Notes: generated from the sequence alone by a model not told the origin. A stretch of DNA of 40,059 bases from Thaumarchaeota archaeon casp-thauma3 (GCA_001510275.1 LFEY01000003.1:1-40059); one strand, 5' to 3'. Shown: positions 25,370 to 33,505, numbered from the stretch's first letter. Numbers and translations are program-made.

Positions 25370-26410
25370 TTACTTTAAAGGATTCGTAAGAACTATAGAA
25401 TAACTTACAGTAAATGGATCTGAATTGAATGTATGGAGTGCTAATGCATTTCCAGAAAATGATGTTGATCCTGCAGCCTTTGTAGGAATCAAAGATAATG
25501 CATAGTATGTTTCACCATCTGGTGTCCATGAAGGCAATTTCATCAACTGTGCCTTTGGCATTGGTCCAATTAAAGTGACAATCTGAATCTGCTCAGATGC
25601 ATCATACGTCAAATGGCCCGAGTATGCTTTATCTCTAGGTGCAAGTAACAAAGCTAATTGATGTTGCTCATGTCCAATCCCAGGGTCTTGTACGGAAGTC
25701 ATTGTTCCTTTGATTACTTTATCACCTGCTGTAGAATGTTCAGTGTATGTTACTGAATAGCTAACAGTAAATGGATCAGCATTCATTGTATGAACAGCAA
25801 TAGCATTTCCTGAGAACTGCCAAACTCCTGTAGAGTTTTCTTTATCTACAAATGTAAGTCCGAACTTTGTTTTGCCATCAGTTGTCCAAATTGGTTGGCC
25901 TTTATCCATACCAGCTTTGAGAGGACCATGTAATGCTACAAGCTGAATGTTTTCAGATGCAGTGGATGTAACATATCCACGATAAGTATTCTCACTAGGA
26001 GGCAAAATTATAGCAATCTGATGTCCTTCATGTCCTTGTCCAGGATCTTGTACTGATGTGATTACTCCTGTAACCGTTTTTGGAATTTTTAATGAAGCCT
26101 GTTGTTTGGCTTGCTCCATAGTTTCAGATTTAGTATCTTTTTTTGGAGCTGTTTCTTGAGCTTTCTTTTCAGATTCTTCTCTCTTTTCAGATTTTACTTG
26201 TTCCTTAGTTTTTGATTCAGAAGGTTTTTTATCTTTAGAAATTTCAGAACACAATCTATCACCGCAGACTTTATTTGAATTAATTTGACTATTTGATGTT
26301 CATTTACTTTTTAATGCATCAACTGATTGAATCATTCCAATTGGGCCTGCAATAGTTCCTGTTAGAAGTATTGAAACTGTAAATATTGCTAGAAGTATTG
26401 TTTTTGTCAT
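25370..26410 (-). pseudogene. Secreted protein with two copies of a beta-rich domain, interrupted by TGA after the signal peptide
   Basis: The frame opens at ATG 26410 with a signal peptide (MTKTILLAIFTVSILLTG to DALKSK). It meets TGA at 26300-26302, then continues in the same frame as TSNSQINSNKVCGDRLCSE, a Lys/Glu-rich linker (to about 26080) and two homologous domains of about 110 residues. Domain 1 starts GVITSVQDPGQGHEGHQIAI and domain 2 GTMTSVQDPGIGHEQHQLAL; both end FSGNA-AxHT-DPFTVSYS. The CGDRLC segment right after a signal sequence is common in archaeal surface proteins, which supports one original gene. Downstream of the TGA a TTG at 26254 could initiate a shortened cytoplasmic product. 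The domain function is unknown. Confidence 0.7.
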
Positions 26411-26471
26411 TATGTGACCATAATTGTGATAGTATTTATAAATCAACATTTTTTTTAAATTCAGATTATGA

Positions 26472-26594
26472 TTAATCAGTTGATTTTGTTGTAGATAACT
26501 TCTCAATTGCTTTTATTGTGTGGTCTAGACCTTTATCAAAATCATGAATTACAATCTCTTGTTTTTGAATCTGCTTTGTATTCATAAAATACAT
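26472..26594 (-). CDS. Possible 40-residue peptide between tRNA-Thr and the interrupted secreted gene
   Basis: An ATG at 26594 opens 40 codons ending in TAA. The product is charged and helical (MYFMNTKQIQKQEIVIHDFD, then KGLDHTIKAIEKLSTTKSTD), with no low-complexity bias, so it may be real. It begins 31 bases after the encoded CCA end of the tRNA on the same strand, inside the element-like interval. Could equally be chance. Confidence 0.35.
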   Translation of the reverse strand: MYFMNTKQIQKQEIVIHDFDKGLDHTIKAIEKLSTTKSTD

Positions 26595-26624
26595 GCGTAA
26601 GGTGTGGGCTTTAAACACAAAAGA

Positions 26625-26702
26625 TGGAGCCAATGACGGGATCCGAACCCACGACCTGCTGATTACAAATCAGCTGCTCTAACCAGGCTGAGCTACATTG
26701 GC
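26625..26702 (-). tRNA. tRNA-Thr (anticodon TGU), CCA encoded
   Basis: On the minus strand the gene runs from GCCAATG to CATTGGC, which pair perfectly as the seven-base acceptor stem, followed by discriminator T and an encoded CCA (26625-26627). The anticodon arm is GCTGA-TTTGTAA-TCAGC, giving anticodon TGU (Thr). The T arm (GTGGGTTCGGATCCCGT region) carries the usual GGTTCGA-like loop. The discriminator T fits archaeal tRNA-Thr. No intron. Its last 15 bases before CCA are repeated at 24671-24685. Confidence 0.95.
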
Positions 26703-26827
26703 ACGAAGTAAAATAAAATTTTTGAAGATTTAAAGTGTTACCTGTAGTTTATCAAACAAACTTTGTCTGTTCAAAACTGTTCAAATTAACCGTCAGTTTA
26801 TAATAATGAGATATTTTGATACCTGTT

Positions 26828-27055
26828 ATGAGATATATCTCTCCAACCAGGGTTAAAATTTTGATGATGATGTTTTTTGCAACCGGTGTGGCTGGTATGG
26901 TTATTGGATTATCGATTGCTAATCCTTCTTTTACTATGATTATTACTTTTATGGGCGTGGTTAATTTTGGATTGGGGGCATTTTTTGCATATCTCTTTTT
27001 AACACAGACACAAAGTATACCTGATAAAAGAAAGAAAAAGAAGAAACTCGACTAG
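26828..27055 (+). CDS. Small two-helix membrane protein
   Basis: From ATG 26828 this is a 75-residue protein with two transmembrane helices (about residues 9-30 and 36-58) and a lysine-rich end (KRKKKKKLD) predicted to stay in the cytoplasm. A TTG four codons earlier is an alternative start. No family is recognised. It lies 125 bases past the tRNA on the opposite strand and is followed on the same strand by the arginine decarboxylase. Confidence 0.6.
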   Translation: MRYISPTRVKILMMMFFATGVAGMVIGLSIANPSFTMIITFMGVVNFGLGAFFAYLFLTQTQSIPDKRKKKKKLD

Positions 27056-27148
27056 AATATTTAATTATAGATCATACAAAAATCAAAAAATAAAATCTAC
27101 AGATCTCAATTAAAGTATAAATTATGACTATCTTTCATCAATTCAGAA

Positions 27149-27700
27149 ATGTTGGACTTGGTAGCAAAGAAATTATTTCTTACAAAAGGTAAAGGTGTTC
27201 ATGAAGATAGGCTAACTAGTTTTGAATATGCTCTAAGAGATGCTGGAATCGCCGGAACAAATATCGTACTAATTTCAAGTATTTTTCCACCAAATGCTAA
27301 ATTAATTTCTAGAAAGGAAGGTCTAAAACAAATCAAACCCGGCCAGATTATGTTTACAATTTATTCAAAGAATCAAACTAATGAACCATACCGAGTGTGT
27401 GCTGCATCTGTAGGTCTTGCACAACCAAAAGATAAGAGCAGATATGGGTATCTTTCTGAATACGAGTCTTTTGGTCAAACTGAAACTCAAGCAGGTGACT
27501 ATGCTGAAGATATTGCAGCCCAAATGCTTGCATCCTCTTTAGGAATTCCATTTGATGCTGACAAAAACTGGGATGAAAAAAGACAACAGTGGTCAATTTC
27601 AGGTCAAATCTATAAGACACATAACATGACTCAATCAACAAAAGGGGATAAGGATGGTAAATGGACCACAGTATTTGCAGCAGCAGTACTAATATTGTAA
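27149..27700 (+). CDS. Pyruvoyl-dependent arginine decarboxylase
   Basis: This 183-residue proenzyme converts arginine to agmatine for polyamine synthesis and for agmatine-modified tRNA-Ile. The self-cleavage site is NIVLISSIFPPN, where cleavage between Ser43 and Ser44 makes the pyruvoyl group. Other family landmarks are KQIKPGQIMFTIYSKNQTNEPYR, RYGYLSEYESFGQTE and the GDYAEDIAAQMLASSLG helix. Length suits the archaeal PvlArgDC family. A TATAAATTA-like promoter lies at about 27116. The stop codon directly abuts that of the convergent gene. The related S-adenosylmethionine decarboxylases differ at the motif, so arginine is the better substrate call. Confidence 0.92.
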   Translation: MLDLVAKKLFLTKGKGVHEDRLTSFEYALRDAGIAGTNIVLISSIFPPNAKLISRKEGLKQIKPGQIMFTIYSKNQTNEPYRVCAASVGLAQPKDKSRYGYLSEYESFGQTETQAGDYAEDIAAQMLASSLGIPFDADKNWDEKRQQWSISGQIYKTHNMTQSTKGDKDGKWTTVFAAAVLIL

Positions 27701-28858
27701 TTATTTTTTGTATCCTTTAAGATAAAACATCGCAGCTGAAATTGCAACTATGGTGATTATAATTACTACTACTATTGATTCATCAAACTCTGCTTTTTCA
27801 AATTGTATATCTTGAAGTTGTGATCCTCCTAGTGAAAATTTTAATTTTTCTTTACTTACTGATATTTGTTCACCAAAAATATATTTCCCTTGAATTCTTT
27901 GTCCTTCTTCAGGATCAAAAATCCACCCTTCTTTTGTAATGTCTGTGGGAATTTTTTCATTATCGATGATTTGTGTTGGAACAATATTTCCTTTAACATC
28001 TGAAACATTTGTGTTTTCAGGTGATAACACTACTACTTGAATTATGGAATTCAGAGGATATGATCCTGATGAAAAATAATCTGATCTATTGAGATTCTCA
28101 ATTTTAAGAAATTCTAATGGGCTTATTTCAGAAATTGTTGACGCTATATTTGGATAATCGACGGATAATTTTAACTGCAAAAGTGATTTTGAATTTAATG
28201 GGATTAATGAAAATGTCATTTTTGAGTTTTCTTCAAATGATAATGCCTGTGCCACATTATAGAATCCTCCGCCATCTCTAATTGTTTTTGGAACAAGTAT
28301 TGCTGAAATTTTTTCATACATTGAATAAGTATCCTCCATAGGCATTGTGTAGACTGCTGAAATCATGCCCTTGCCAGAAATTATTCCTGACGTTTCAAGT
28401 GCTTTGTTTACTGCATCACTACTATGGAGAAAAACTGAATGGAATTTGGCATCTGTATCAAATGCTTGGTTGATTTCATCAATGTATAATTCAGCAATCT
28501 CTTTTGTAGAATCTTGAATGGCAAAAATGCCCTTATCTTCAAAATTTCTTTCTACATTTATCATGATGCATGATTGGTCTGTTACCCCTAGAATACATTG
28601 ACCTTGGTTAGTCAAAATTATGGCCTTTACTCTTGTATCTTCTCTTATTTTTTGCTCCAATTCTGCAGGAATTCTGATATCTTGAATACTAGTACTTTGT
28701 AAGGTAATTGATGCTGTAACATTTTGTGATATGGTTTTATCTACAAATATTTGTGCAGTTTCCTGAAAAGTATTTAATTTCACTTCTTGTGAATAGGCAT
28801 AATTTGCTGAAATCCCAACAAGCATAATAAATGACAAGAAAAATATCTCTTTTCGCAT
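27701..28858 (-). CDS. Exported protein with C-terminal membrane anchor, unknown function
   Basis: The 385-residue protein has a signal peptide (about residues 1-23, ending AYSQE), a long mixed outer region, and one C-terminal transmembrane helix (VVVIIITIVAISAAMFYLKGY), so it is anchored with the bulk outside. Two cysteines (GQCILGVTDQSCI) near residues 87-97 could form a disulfide. A stretch GYxF-like GKYIFGEQISVSKEKLKFS precedes the anchor. No catalytic motif is recognised. The 3' end abuts the arginine decarboxylase stop. Confidence 0.7.
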   Translation of the reverse strand: MRKEIFFLSFIMLVGISANYAYSQEVKLNTFQETAQIFVDKTISQNVTASITLQSTSIQDIRIPAELEQKIREDTRVKAIILTNQGQCILGVTDQSCIMINVERNFEDKGIFAIQDSTKEIAELYIDEINQAFDTDAKFHSVFLHSSDAVNKALETSGIISGKGMISAVYTMPMEDTYSMYEKISAILVPKTIRDGGGFYNVAQALSFEENSKMTFSLIPLNSKSLLQLKLSVDYPNIASTISEISPLEFLKIENLNRSDYFSSGSYPLNSIIQVVVLSPENTNVSDVKGNIVPTQIIDNEKIPTDITKEGWIFDPEEGQRIQGKYIFGEQISVSKEKLKFSLGGSQLQDIQFEKAEFDESIVVVIIITIVAISAAMFYLKGYKK

Positions 28859-29006
28859 AAGTTGTCACAAAAATAATGAAATTATTAAATTTACTCTTCT
28901 TTTGTACATGTGCAAATACTTGATTAGATGAACTTTTTTTATTTTTTTTTACGAAAATGCATTATCTACTAGCTAATATTGCCATTAATGGAAAATCTAG
29001 TTAGCA

Positions 29007-29579
29007 ATGGCACTCATTCCCTTTCTAGTTGATATTTTCCAAGATCCAATTTTTTCATTTATTGCAGTTTTGAGCGCTTTTGGCATTGGTATATTTCAAG
29101 GAATTATTCTAGGACGAGCAATTCTTGTAAGATTCCCACGTCTCCAAAATCATGTAAAGACAGTATCCATTACTCTGTTTGTCATATTTTTAGCAAATGC
29201 ACTTTTGAGTGTTCCACGATTTGCATCCCCTGAAAAAATTGAACTCTCAAATTTGTCTGCAAGTAATCCTGGTGAATTTGCATCCACACTCTTTTTGATT
29301 TTTGGAATGAATACTGGATTTCTAACTGTGCTAGCTATCTCTTTTACTGTCATGACTTTTGTTCTTTTAAAATACACAAATATTCATGGAATGGCAAGAG
29401 TATTTGTCTTCTTTTTTAGTGCCTTTATTTTGATACTTACTGGTTTAAGCAGATTCACAGATCTTACTCCTACTACATTTGAAGTGCTATTGTATTTTCT
29501 TTATCAGCTAGGAATTACAATTGGTATTTTAGCTGGCTCAATCAGAAAGATAAAACCAAAAAAAATAGACCTAAAATAA
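29007..29579 (+). CDS. Multi-pass membrane protein, paralogue of the 11716 gene product
   Basis: This 190-residue protein has about five helices (around residues 15-38, 50-70, 92-120, 128-150 and 155-180), a short basic loop RFPRLQNHVK after the first helix and a lysine-rich C-terminus. Helix order and the ending VLLYFLYQLGITIGILAGSI match the protein at 11716-12426, which is longer at the N-terminus. No catalytic residues or family are recognised. Confidence 0.65.
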   Translation: MALIPFLVDIFQDPIFSFIAVLSAFGIGIFQGIILGRAILVRFPRLQNHVKTVSITLFVIFLANALLSVPRFASPEKIELSNLSASNPGEFASTLFLIFGMNTGFLTVLAISFTVMTFVLLKYTNIHGMARVFVFFFSAFILILTGLSRFTDLTPTTFEVLLYFLYQLGITIGILAGSIRKIKPKKIDLK

Positions 29580-29639
29580 TTTCAAACGTTTAAATCAGAT
29601 AATTTTTGGCTGTATATTGACATCGAATTCAAACCGTTC

Positions 29640-29680
29640 GGGGAACAAGCTGGCAGTCCATGCGTTGGACTGTCAGCCCC
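29640..29680. terminator. GC-rich hairpin between convergent genes
   Basis: GCTGGCAGTCCA (29649-29660), loop TGCGT, then TGGACTGTCAGC (29666-29677) pair with one G-T wobble. Outer GGGG and CCCC blocks (29640-29643, 29677-29680) can add pairs with a bulge. The stem is far richer in GC than its surroundings. It lies about 16 bases past the stop of the peptidase gene on the minus strand and about 60 bases past the stop of the membrane protein on the plus strand, so a bidirectional terminator is the likely role; a small structured RNA is possible. Confidence 0.6.
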
Positions 29681-29695
29681 ATTTAATTATACAAT

Positions 29696-31468
29696 CTAGT
29701 TTAATACTGATAGTGCTTTAACTTGCTGATTTACATAATCAAAGCCTTCTTGCCAAAACTTTGGAGACCTAATATCAAACCCATATTCTGAAAGAAGTTT
29801 TTCTGGTTTCTTTGAACCGCCTGCTGCAAGAATATTGATGTATGAAGGAACAAAATCTTTTCCCTCTTTCTTATATCTTTGAAATAAAGACAATGCAAGC
29901 AAGTTTCCAAAAGAGTATGCATAGCAGTAAAATGGTGTGTGATAAAAGTGAGGAATACCACTCCACTCTATTGCAAAGTCATCAGAGATATTTACTGAAT
30001 TTCCAAATTGCTCTTTTAGATTTTGCAGATATGTCTTTGATATCTCATCAACTGTAGTTCCATTACCAATTTGTTTATGGGCATCAACTTCAAAGATTGT
30101 GAAAAATGATTGTCTTAGAATCGTTGCATACAGATCATCGATTTTTTCTGACAGCATGACTTTCTTTTCATTATCTGAAATCTTGTCTGACAAATTATCA
30201 TATAGTAACAACTCTGAAAAAGTAGAAGCAGTTTCAGCCAAAGGCAATGGGGCATCTTGAACTAGAATTGATCTATCTTGTGCTGCCTGACTATGTACTG
30301 CATGACCTAATTCATGAGCCAAAGTAAAGACATCCCTTGATTTTCCTGTAAAGTTTACCAAGACAAATGGTGTTATTTTTGGAGTTAAAGTGCTGCAAAA
30401 TGCTCCATCCCTTTTTCCTTGTCTTACAGCTGAATCAATGTGATTCTCATTGAAGACTTTTCTTGCAAATTCTTCTAGTGTATTGCTGAACTTTCCAAGT
30501 GACTCAAAGACTAGTTTTACTGATTTGTTGTATGTATAATTTTTTTCTTTAATGTTGGTTGCTGCTGGTGCATATACGTCATATCTTCTCAGTTTTTTCA
30601 TTTTCAGCATCTTTGCTTTTTGTGCAAAGAATTTTTGAAATACTGGCGAATTTTTTCTACATACTGACAAAAGTGATTCTATAGTTTTATCATCAACATC
30701 ATTTCCAATGTTTCTCATCGAAATTGGAGTCTTGTATCCTCTAATTTCGATTCCTTCATCTCTCCAATTAAGAACAATATTTTGATATATTTCGCCTATT
30801 ACTCCTTTATTTTCAGTATATTTTGAGAGCATAGTTTTGTAGGCAGTTTCACGAATCTTTGGATTTGTGCTTCGAACATAATTTGTGAGCTCCTCTCTTG
30901 TCATTGTTTTTGTTTTATTTCCTATCTTCATTTTGTATTCATAGGCATTTGTTATCTTGTCATACAGTTTTACAAGTGCAGATATTCCTGTAACATCTAG
31001 TGTGTTGATAATCTTCTCTTCGGGTTCACTAAGTGCATATTTTGCAAATAGTCTTTTGTATGCAAGATATTCTTTTAACTCCCCTGCATCTTTCATGAGT
31101 CTTTTTGCATTTTTTTCATCTACTTGTATTTTCCACCATAAATCAAAAAATAATATCTTGTTTGAAACTTCTGAACCTAATTTTGATATTTTTGTAACTA
31201 GAGATGTTGCTTCATCTGATTGAGTATCTGAAGCGTATGATAGCGATGCATATCCTCCAACCTTACTCATCTTTTCTGAAATTTCTTCGACTTGTTGTAA
31301 AATATTCATGAATTTCTTGGATGACATTTTGGGGTTTAGAATTGATTTTATTTTCTCAAACTTTTTTGCCTGATTTTCTAATTCTTGAACCTGCTTTTGA
31401 AATGCTGGGCTCTTTGGATTTTTTGCTAGCTCTGATAGATTCCATTTACCAAGCTTATATTCTACCAT
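29696..31468 (-). CDS. pepF: M3 family oligoendopeptidase (PepF-like)
   Basis: This 590-residue zinc metallopeptidase cleaves short peptides in the cytoplasm. The metal site HELGHAVHSQ lies near residue 384, with the third ligand Glu expected in the following helix (ETASTFSELLLYD). Upstream, the long helical N-terminal domain of M3 enzymes is present. Downstream, GIPHFYHTPFYCYAYSFGNLLALSLF is the conserved tyrosine-containing substrate-binding segment. The ATG at 31468 follows a leader that contains one end of the 43-base direct repeat, so an insertion here may have touched its promoter. Confidence 0.93.
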   Translation of the reverse strand: MVEYKLGKWNLSELAKNPKSPAFQKQVQELENQAKKFEKIKSILNPKMSSKKFMNILQQVEEISEKMSKVGGYASLSYASDTQSDEATSLVTKISKLGSEVSNKILFFDLWWKIQVDEKNAKRLMKDAGELKEYLAYKRLFAKYALSEPEEKIINTLDVTGISALVKLYDKITNAYEYKMKIGNKTKTMTREELTNYVRSTNPKIRETAYKTMLSKYTENKGVIGEIYQNIVLNWRDEGIEIRGYKTPISMRNIGNDVDDKTIESLLSVCRKNSPVFQKFFAQKAKMLKMKKLRRYDVYAPAATNIKEKNYTYNKSVKLVFESLGKFSNTLEEFARKVFNENHIDSAVRQGKRDGAFCSTLTPKITPFVLVNFTGKSRDVFTLAHELGHAVHSQAAQDRSILVQDAPLPLAETASTFSELLLYDNLSDKISDNEKKVMLSEKIDDLYATILRQSFFTIFEVDAHKQIGNGTTVDEISKTYLQNLKEQFGNSVNISDDFAIEWSGIPHFYHTPFYCYAYSFGNLLALSLFQRYKKEGKDFVPSYINILAAGGSKKPEKLLSEYGFDIRSPKFWQEGFDYVNQQVKALSVLN

Positions 31469-31487
31469 TTAATTTTCCTATTTTCTA

Positions 31488-31530
31488 ACTATTAAAAAAT
31501 GAATGCGTGTTTTAATAGCATCATTTTGAT
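31488..31530. repeat. Direct repeat, left copy (pairs with 36928-36970)
   Basis: Forty-one of 43 bases match 36928-36970, with a perfect 35-base core at 31494-31528 (core starts AAAAAATGAATGCGTG). It lies in the promoter region of pepF. The right copy lies 35 bases before an integrase fragment. The copies bracket the metal island, 5.4 kb apart, in the same orientation. Confidence 0.9.
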
Positions 31531-31611
31531 TCCATACAATTAATCCCTCGGCGATATTATCATATATGATTTTCATAAGGGAGCATCATTCCATAACTAT
31601 AAAAAATAAAA

Positions 31612-32472
31612 ATGAAAGTGAATCTTATGGGAAATAATACAATTTTGATATTAGTGTCAATAATGGTTTTTTTTGCGGGATTCGGAGTTGCATCTGTGGT
31701 ATACTACAATCCATCAAATGCACCTCTTTTGGGTCATGGAATGACAGGTTTGATGACTAGTCCTGAAGATATGAACCAAATGATGGAAGACCCAAATTTT
31801 AGAAATCAATGGATGAATTTTATGATTCAAGATACTGAACACATGAAACAATGGATGCAAGATGATCCTCAACATGTATCCCTAATGATAGAAAAAATGA
31901 AAGTGGATCATGATTTTATGATGGGTATGACTATGATGATGTTAGAGGATCCAGGACTTAGGCTACAAATGATTGGTCATATGACAGAAAACCCAGAGGC
32001 TATGCAACAGATGATGAATATGATAGATGGAAATATGATGATGGGTTCTGGAATGATAAGTCAACAAATGCAAGGACAAAATGAAAGTACACAAACTGAA
32101 ACAACTTCCTCATACGTTAAGATGGTTGATGGTGTTCAGGTGGTAACAATAAATGCAAAAGAGTTCAAATTTACTCCTTCTGAACTAAACATCAGTGCAG
32201 GAAAAACCAAATTTGTTTTGATAAACGATGGAGTAGCTGAACATGAATTGGCCGTCTATGATGCTTCTAAACAAGACATAATCTACAAAGCTGAGCTAGT
32301 AGAAGATGAGGAAACAATAGAGAAAAACGTTCTCTTTGAGATAGAGGAAGTATATGGTGGTGAATTTGGTGAAAGTGAAGTTATGGATCTTACAGAAGGA
32401 TCATATGTGATAGCATGTCACGTATCAGGACACTATGATGCAGGAATGAAAGGTACTTTGATTATCTCATAA
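31612..32472 (+). CDS. Met-rich membrane-anchored cupredoxin
   Basis: This 286-residue protein has an N-terminal signal anchor (about residues 9-31). A long methionine-rich region follows (about 40-150; more than 30 Met, in clusters such as MGMTMMMLEDPG and MMNMIDGNMMMG) that also carries His. The end is a cupredoxin-like domain (about 165-286) with FKFTPSELNISAGKTKF, a His in EHELAVYD and the ACHVSGHYDAGM loop giving Cys, His, His and Met. Met-rich segments bind copper(I), so periplasmic-side copper capture or resistance is likely. The stop overlaps the next small gene (TAATG). It lies 82 bases after the left direct repeat and heads the metal island. Confidence 0.85.
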   Translation: MKVNLMGNNTILILVSIMVFFAGFGVASVVYYNPSNAPLLGHGMTGLMTSPEDMNQMMEDPNFRNQWMNFMIQDTEHMKQWMQDDPQHVSLMIEKMKVDHDFMMGMTMMMLEDPGLRLQMIGHMTENPEAMQQMMNMIDGNMMMGSGMISQQMQGQNESTQTETTSSYVKMVDGVQVVTINAKEFKFTPSELNISAGKTKFVLINDGVAEHELAVYDASKQDIIYKAELVEDEETIEKNVLFEIEEVYGGEFGESEVMDLTEGSYVIACHVSGHYDAGMKGTLIIS

Positions 32473-32606
32473 TGATTGAGAAAAAAGAATTTTGCAAATA
32501 TTGTCCTTTTCATAATAATGTAGAACTCGTTCATACTGAATTACAAGATGGTACATCTAAGGACTATTGTCCAAAATGCCAGGAATTATTTGGAGAAAAA
32601 ATATGA
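32472..32606 (+). CDS. 44-residue Cys-pair protein
   Basis: This 44-residue protein has two CxxC pairs: KEFCKYCPFHN near the start and KDYCPKCQELF near the end. It would form a small zinc ribbon or bind copper(I). The ATG shares a base with the stop of the Met-rich cupredoxin (TAATG), so the two genes are translationally coupled. The opening KxFCxYCP motif recurs in the 33-residue peptide at 35558. Confidence 0.75.
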   Translation: MIEKKEFCKYCPFHNNVELVHTELQDGTSKDYCPKCQELFGEKI

Positions 32607-32632
32607 AAGTAATTGCTAGATTATTGATAGTT

Positions 32633-32648
32633 CTTTACATTTGTAAAG
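32633..32648. promoter_or_regulatory. Palindromic operator CTTTACA-TT-TGTAAAG
   Basis: This is a perfect inverted repeat with seven-base arms and a two-base spacer. It lies 37 bases before the ATG of the HTH-TRASH regulator, just upstream of a GATAATAAATA TATA-like stretch. The same core TTTACA-N2-TGTAAA occurs at 34524-34541, between the divergent CcdA operon and the propeller gene. It is a likely binding site of the regulator itself. Confidence 0.65.
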
Positions 32649-32684
32649 TTGAGATAATAAATACAGAAAGACCACAAAATATGC

Positions 32685-33122
32685 ATGCCTTACGAGCTAG
32701 ATGATATAGACATTGGAATAGTAACTTCACTTCAACAAGATGGAAGAAAATCCTTTAGACAGATTGCCAGAGAACTTGATATCAGCACTCCCACAATACA
32801 AGCAAGGTATCAAAGGTTAGTCAATATTGGATTGATAAAATCAGTCTCACCTGTGATTGATTCAACTAATGTTGTAGATGAACAAAAAGAACAATTACGA
32901 ACATGTGATTGTAATGAATCCCCTGAAATAAATCTAAAATCAGGCATGTCTGTAAAAATGAAGTGTGATTTATGTGATGGAATAATAGGTGATAAACCTC
33001 ATGTTTTAAAATTTGCAAGTTTTGAGAGATTCTTTTGTTGCAATACGTGCAAGACACAATTCAAGGAAAAGAACAAGGGAAGAATAGAATCAATAATAGA
33101 AAAAGCAAAAGAAGAAAATTGA
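32685..33122 (+). CDS. AsnC/Lrp-type HTH regulator with metal-sensing TRASH domain
   Basis: The 145-residue protein joins an AsnC-type helix-turn-helix (residues 5-60; IDIGIVTSLQQDGRKSFRQI then ARELDISTPTIQARYQRL) to a TRASH domain (about residues 90-132; CDLCDGIIGDKPHVLKF then FFCCNTCKTQFKE). A further CDC pair sits at about 79-81. In archaea this architecture is known from copper regulators of the CopT/CopR kind, where the TRASH cysteines sense the metal. It has its own palindromic operator upstream. The neighbouring copper-binding and thiol genes make copper the likely signal; mercury or another soft metal remains possible. Confidence 0.85.
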   Translation: MPYELDDIDIGIVTSLQQDGRKSFRQIARELDISTPTIQARYQRLVNIGLIKSVSPVIDSTNVVDEQKEQLRTCDCNESPEINLKSGMSVKMKCDLCDGIIGDKPHVLKFASFERFFCCNTCKTQFKEKNKGRIESIIEKAKEEN

Positions 33123-33147
33123 TTTAGCAAAAGTAATTTTTTAGATA

Positions 33148-33375
33148 CTATGATAATTTTTCTAGTAATTCTTGTTTTTTTGGAATACCTGTAAATTCTA
33201 ATTTATCATCAATGACTATTGCAGGTGCAGTAAAGATAGGATATTTTTCTAAATACTCTGGCTTTTTAGTAACATCTATGATATCATATGATATGTTTAG
33301 TTCATCTAACATATTTTCTACCACCTTACAGTTCCCACATGAAGGAGTTGTCAAAATTTCTATTTTATGATTCAT
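33148..33375 (-). CDS. Small thioredoxin/glutaredoxin-like protein
   Basis: This 75-residue protein is a minimal thioredoxin fold with active site TTPSCGNCKVVENML (CGNC) near the N-terminus, then the FTAPAIVID cis-proline strand. It resembles archaeal MTH895-type small thioredoxins. The start is the ATG at 33375, which overlaps the end of the YHS gene. A longer frame to 33489 lies within the YHS gene in another frame and is rejected. It is last in the CcdA-YHS-thioredoxin operon; electrons from CcdA could reach it or partner proteins. Confidence 0.88.
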   Translation of the reverse strand: MNHKIEILTTPSCGNCKVVENMLDELNISYDIIDVTKKPEYLEKYPIFTAPAIVIDDKLEFTGIPKKQELLEKLS

Positions 33376-33505
33376 TTTCAAATTGCTCTGGATTATTCTC
33401 AAATGCCCATCTACAGCTAGCACAACAGAATCGATATTCCTTTCCTTTGTGCAATAATACTTCTCCTTTTTCACCAACATCCATTCCACAAACAGGATCT
33501 TTCAT
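33365..33505 (-). CDS. 46-residue YHS/TRASH-like metal-binding protein
   Basis: This 46-residue protein is a YHS domain: MKDPVCGMDVGEKG at the start and FCCASCRWAFENNPEQF at the end. YHS proteins (also found at the ends of copper ATPases) bind heavy metals through these cysteines. Its ATG overlaps the TGA stop of the CcdA gene (ATGA), and its own end overlaps the thioredoxin start, so the three genes are read as one tightly coupled operon. Confidence 0.85.
   Translation of the reverse strand: MKDPVCGMDVGEKGEVLLHKGKEYRFCCASCRWAFENNPEQFENES

Noticed and set aside
24943-26302. The two in-frame TGA codons as evidence that TGA is recoded as an amino acid in this genome
   Set aside because: TGA is a normal stop elsewhere in the window, for example in the CcdA gene (ATGA overlap at 33502-33505), the propeller gene before truD (9935-9937) and the 44-residue protein (32604-32606). 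Decay or sequence error is simpler.
31559-31570. ATCATATATGAT palindrome upstream of the Met-rich cupredoxin as an operator
   Set aside because: It is made of AT-rich steps that arise easily in this DNA, does not match the TTTACA palindrome and has no second copy in the island. It may simply include the TATA box.
33376-33489. Longer start for the thioredoxin-like protein (from 33489)
   Set aside because: The extra 38 residues lie in another frame of the YHS gene, have no resemblance to thioredoxins, and the ATG at 33375 gives a complete domain.
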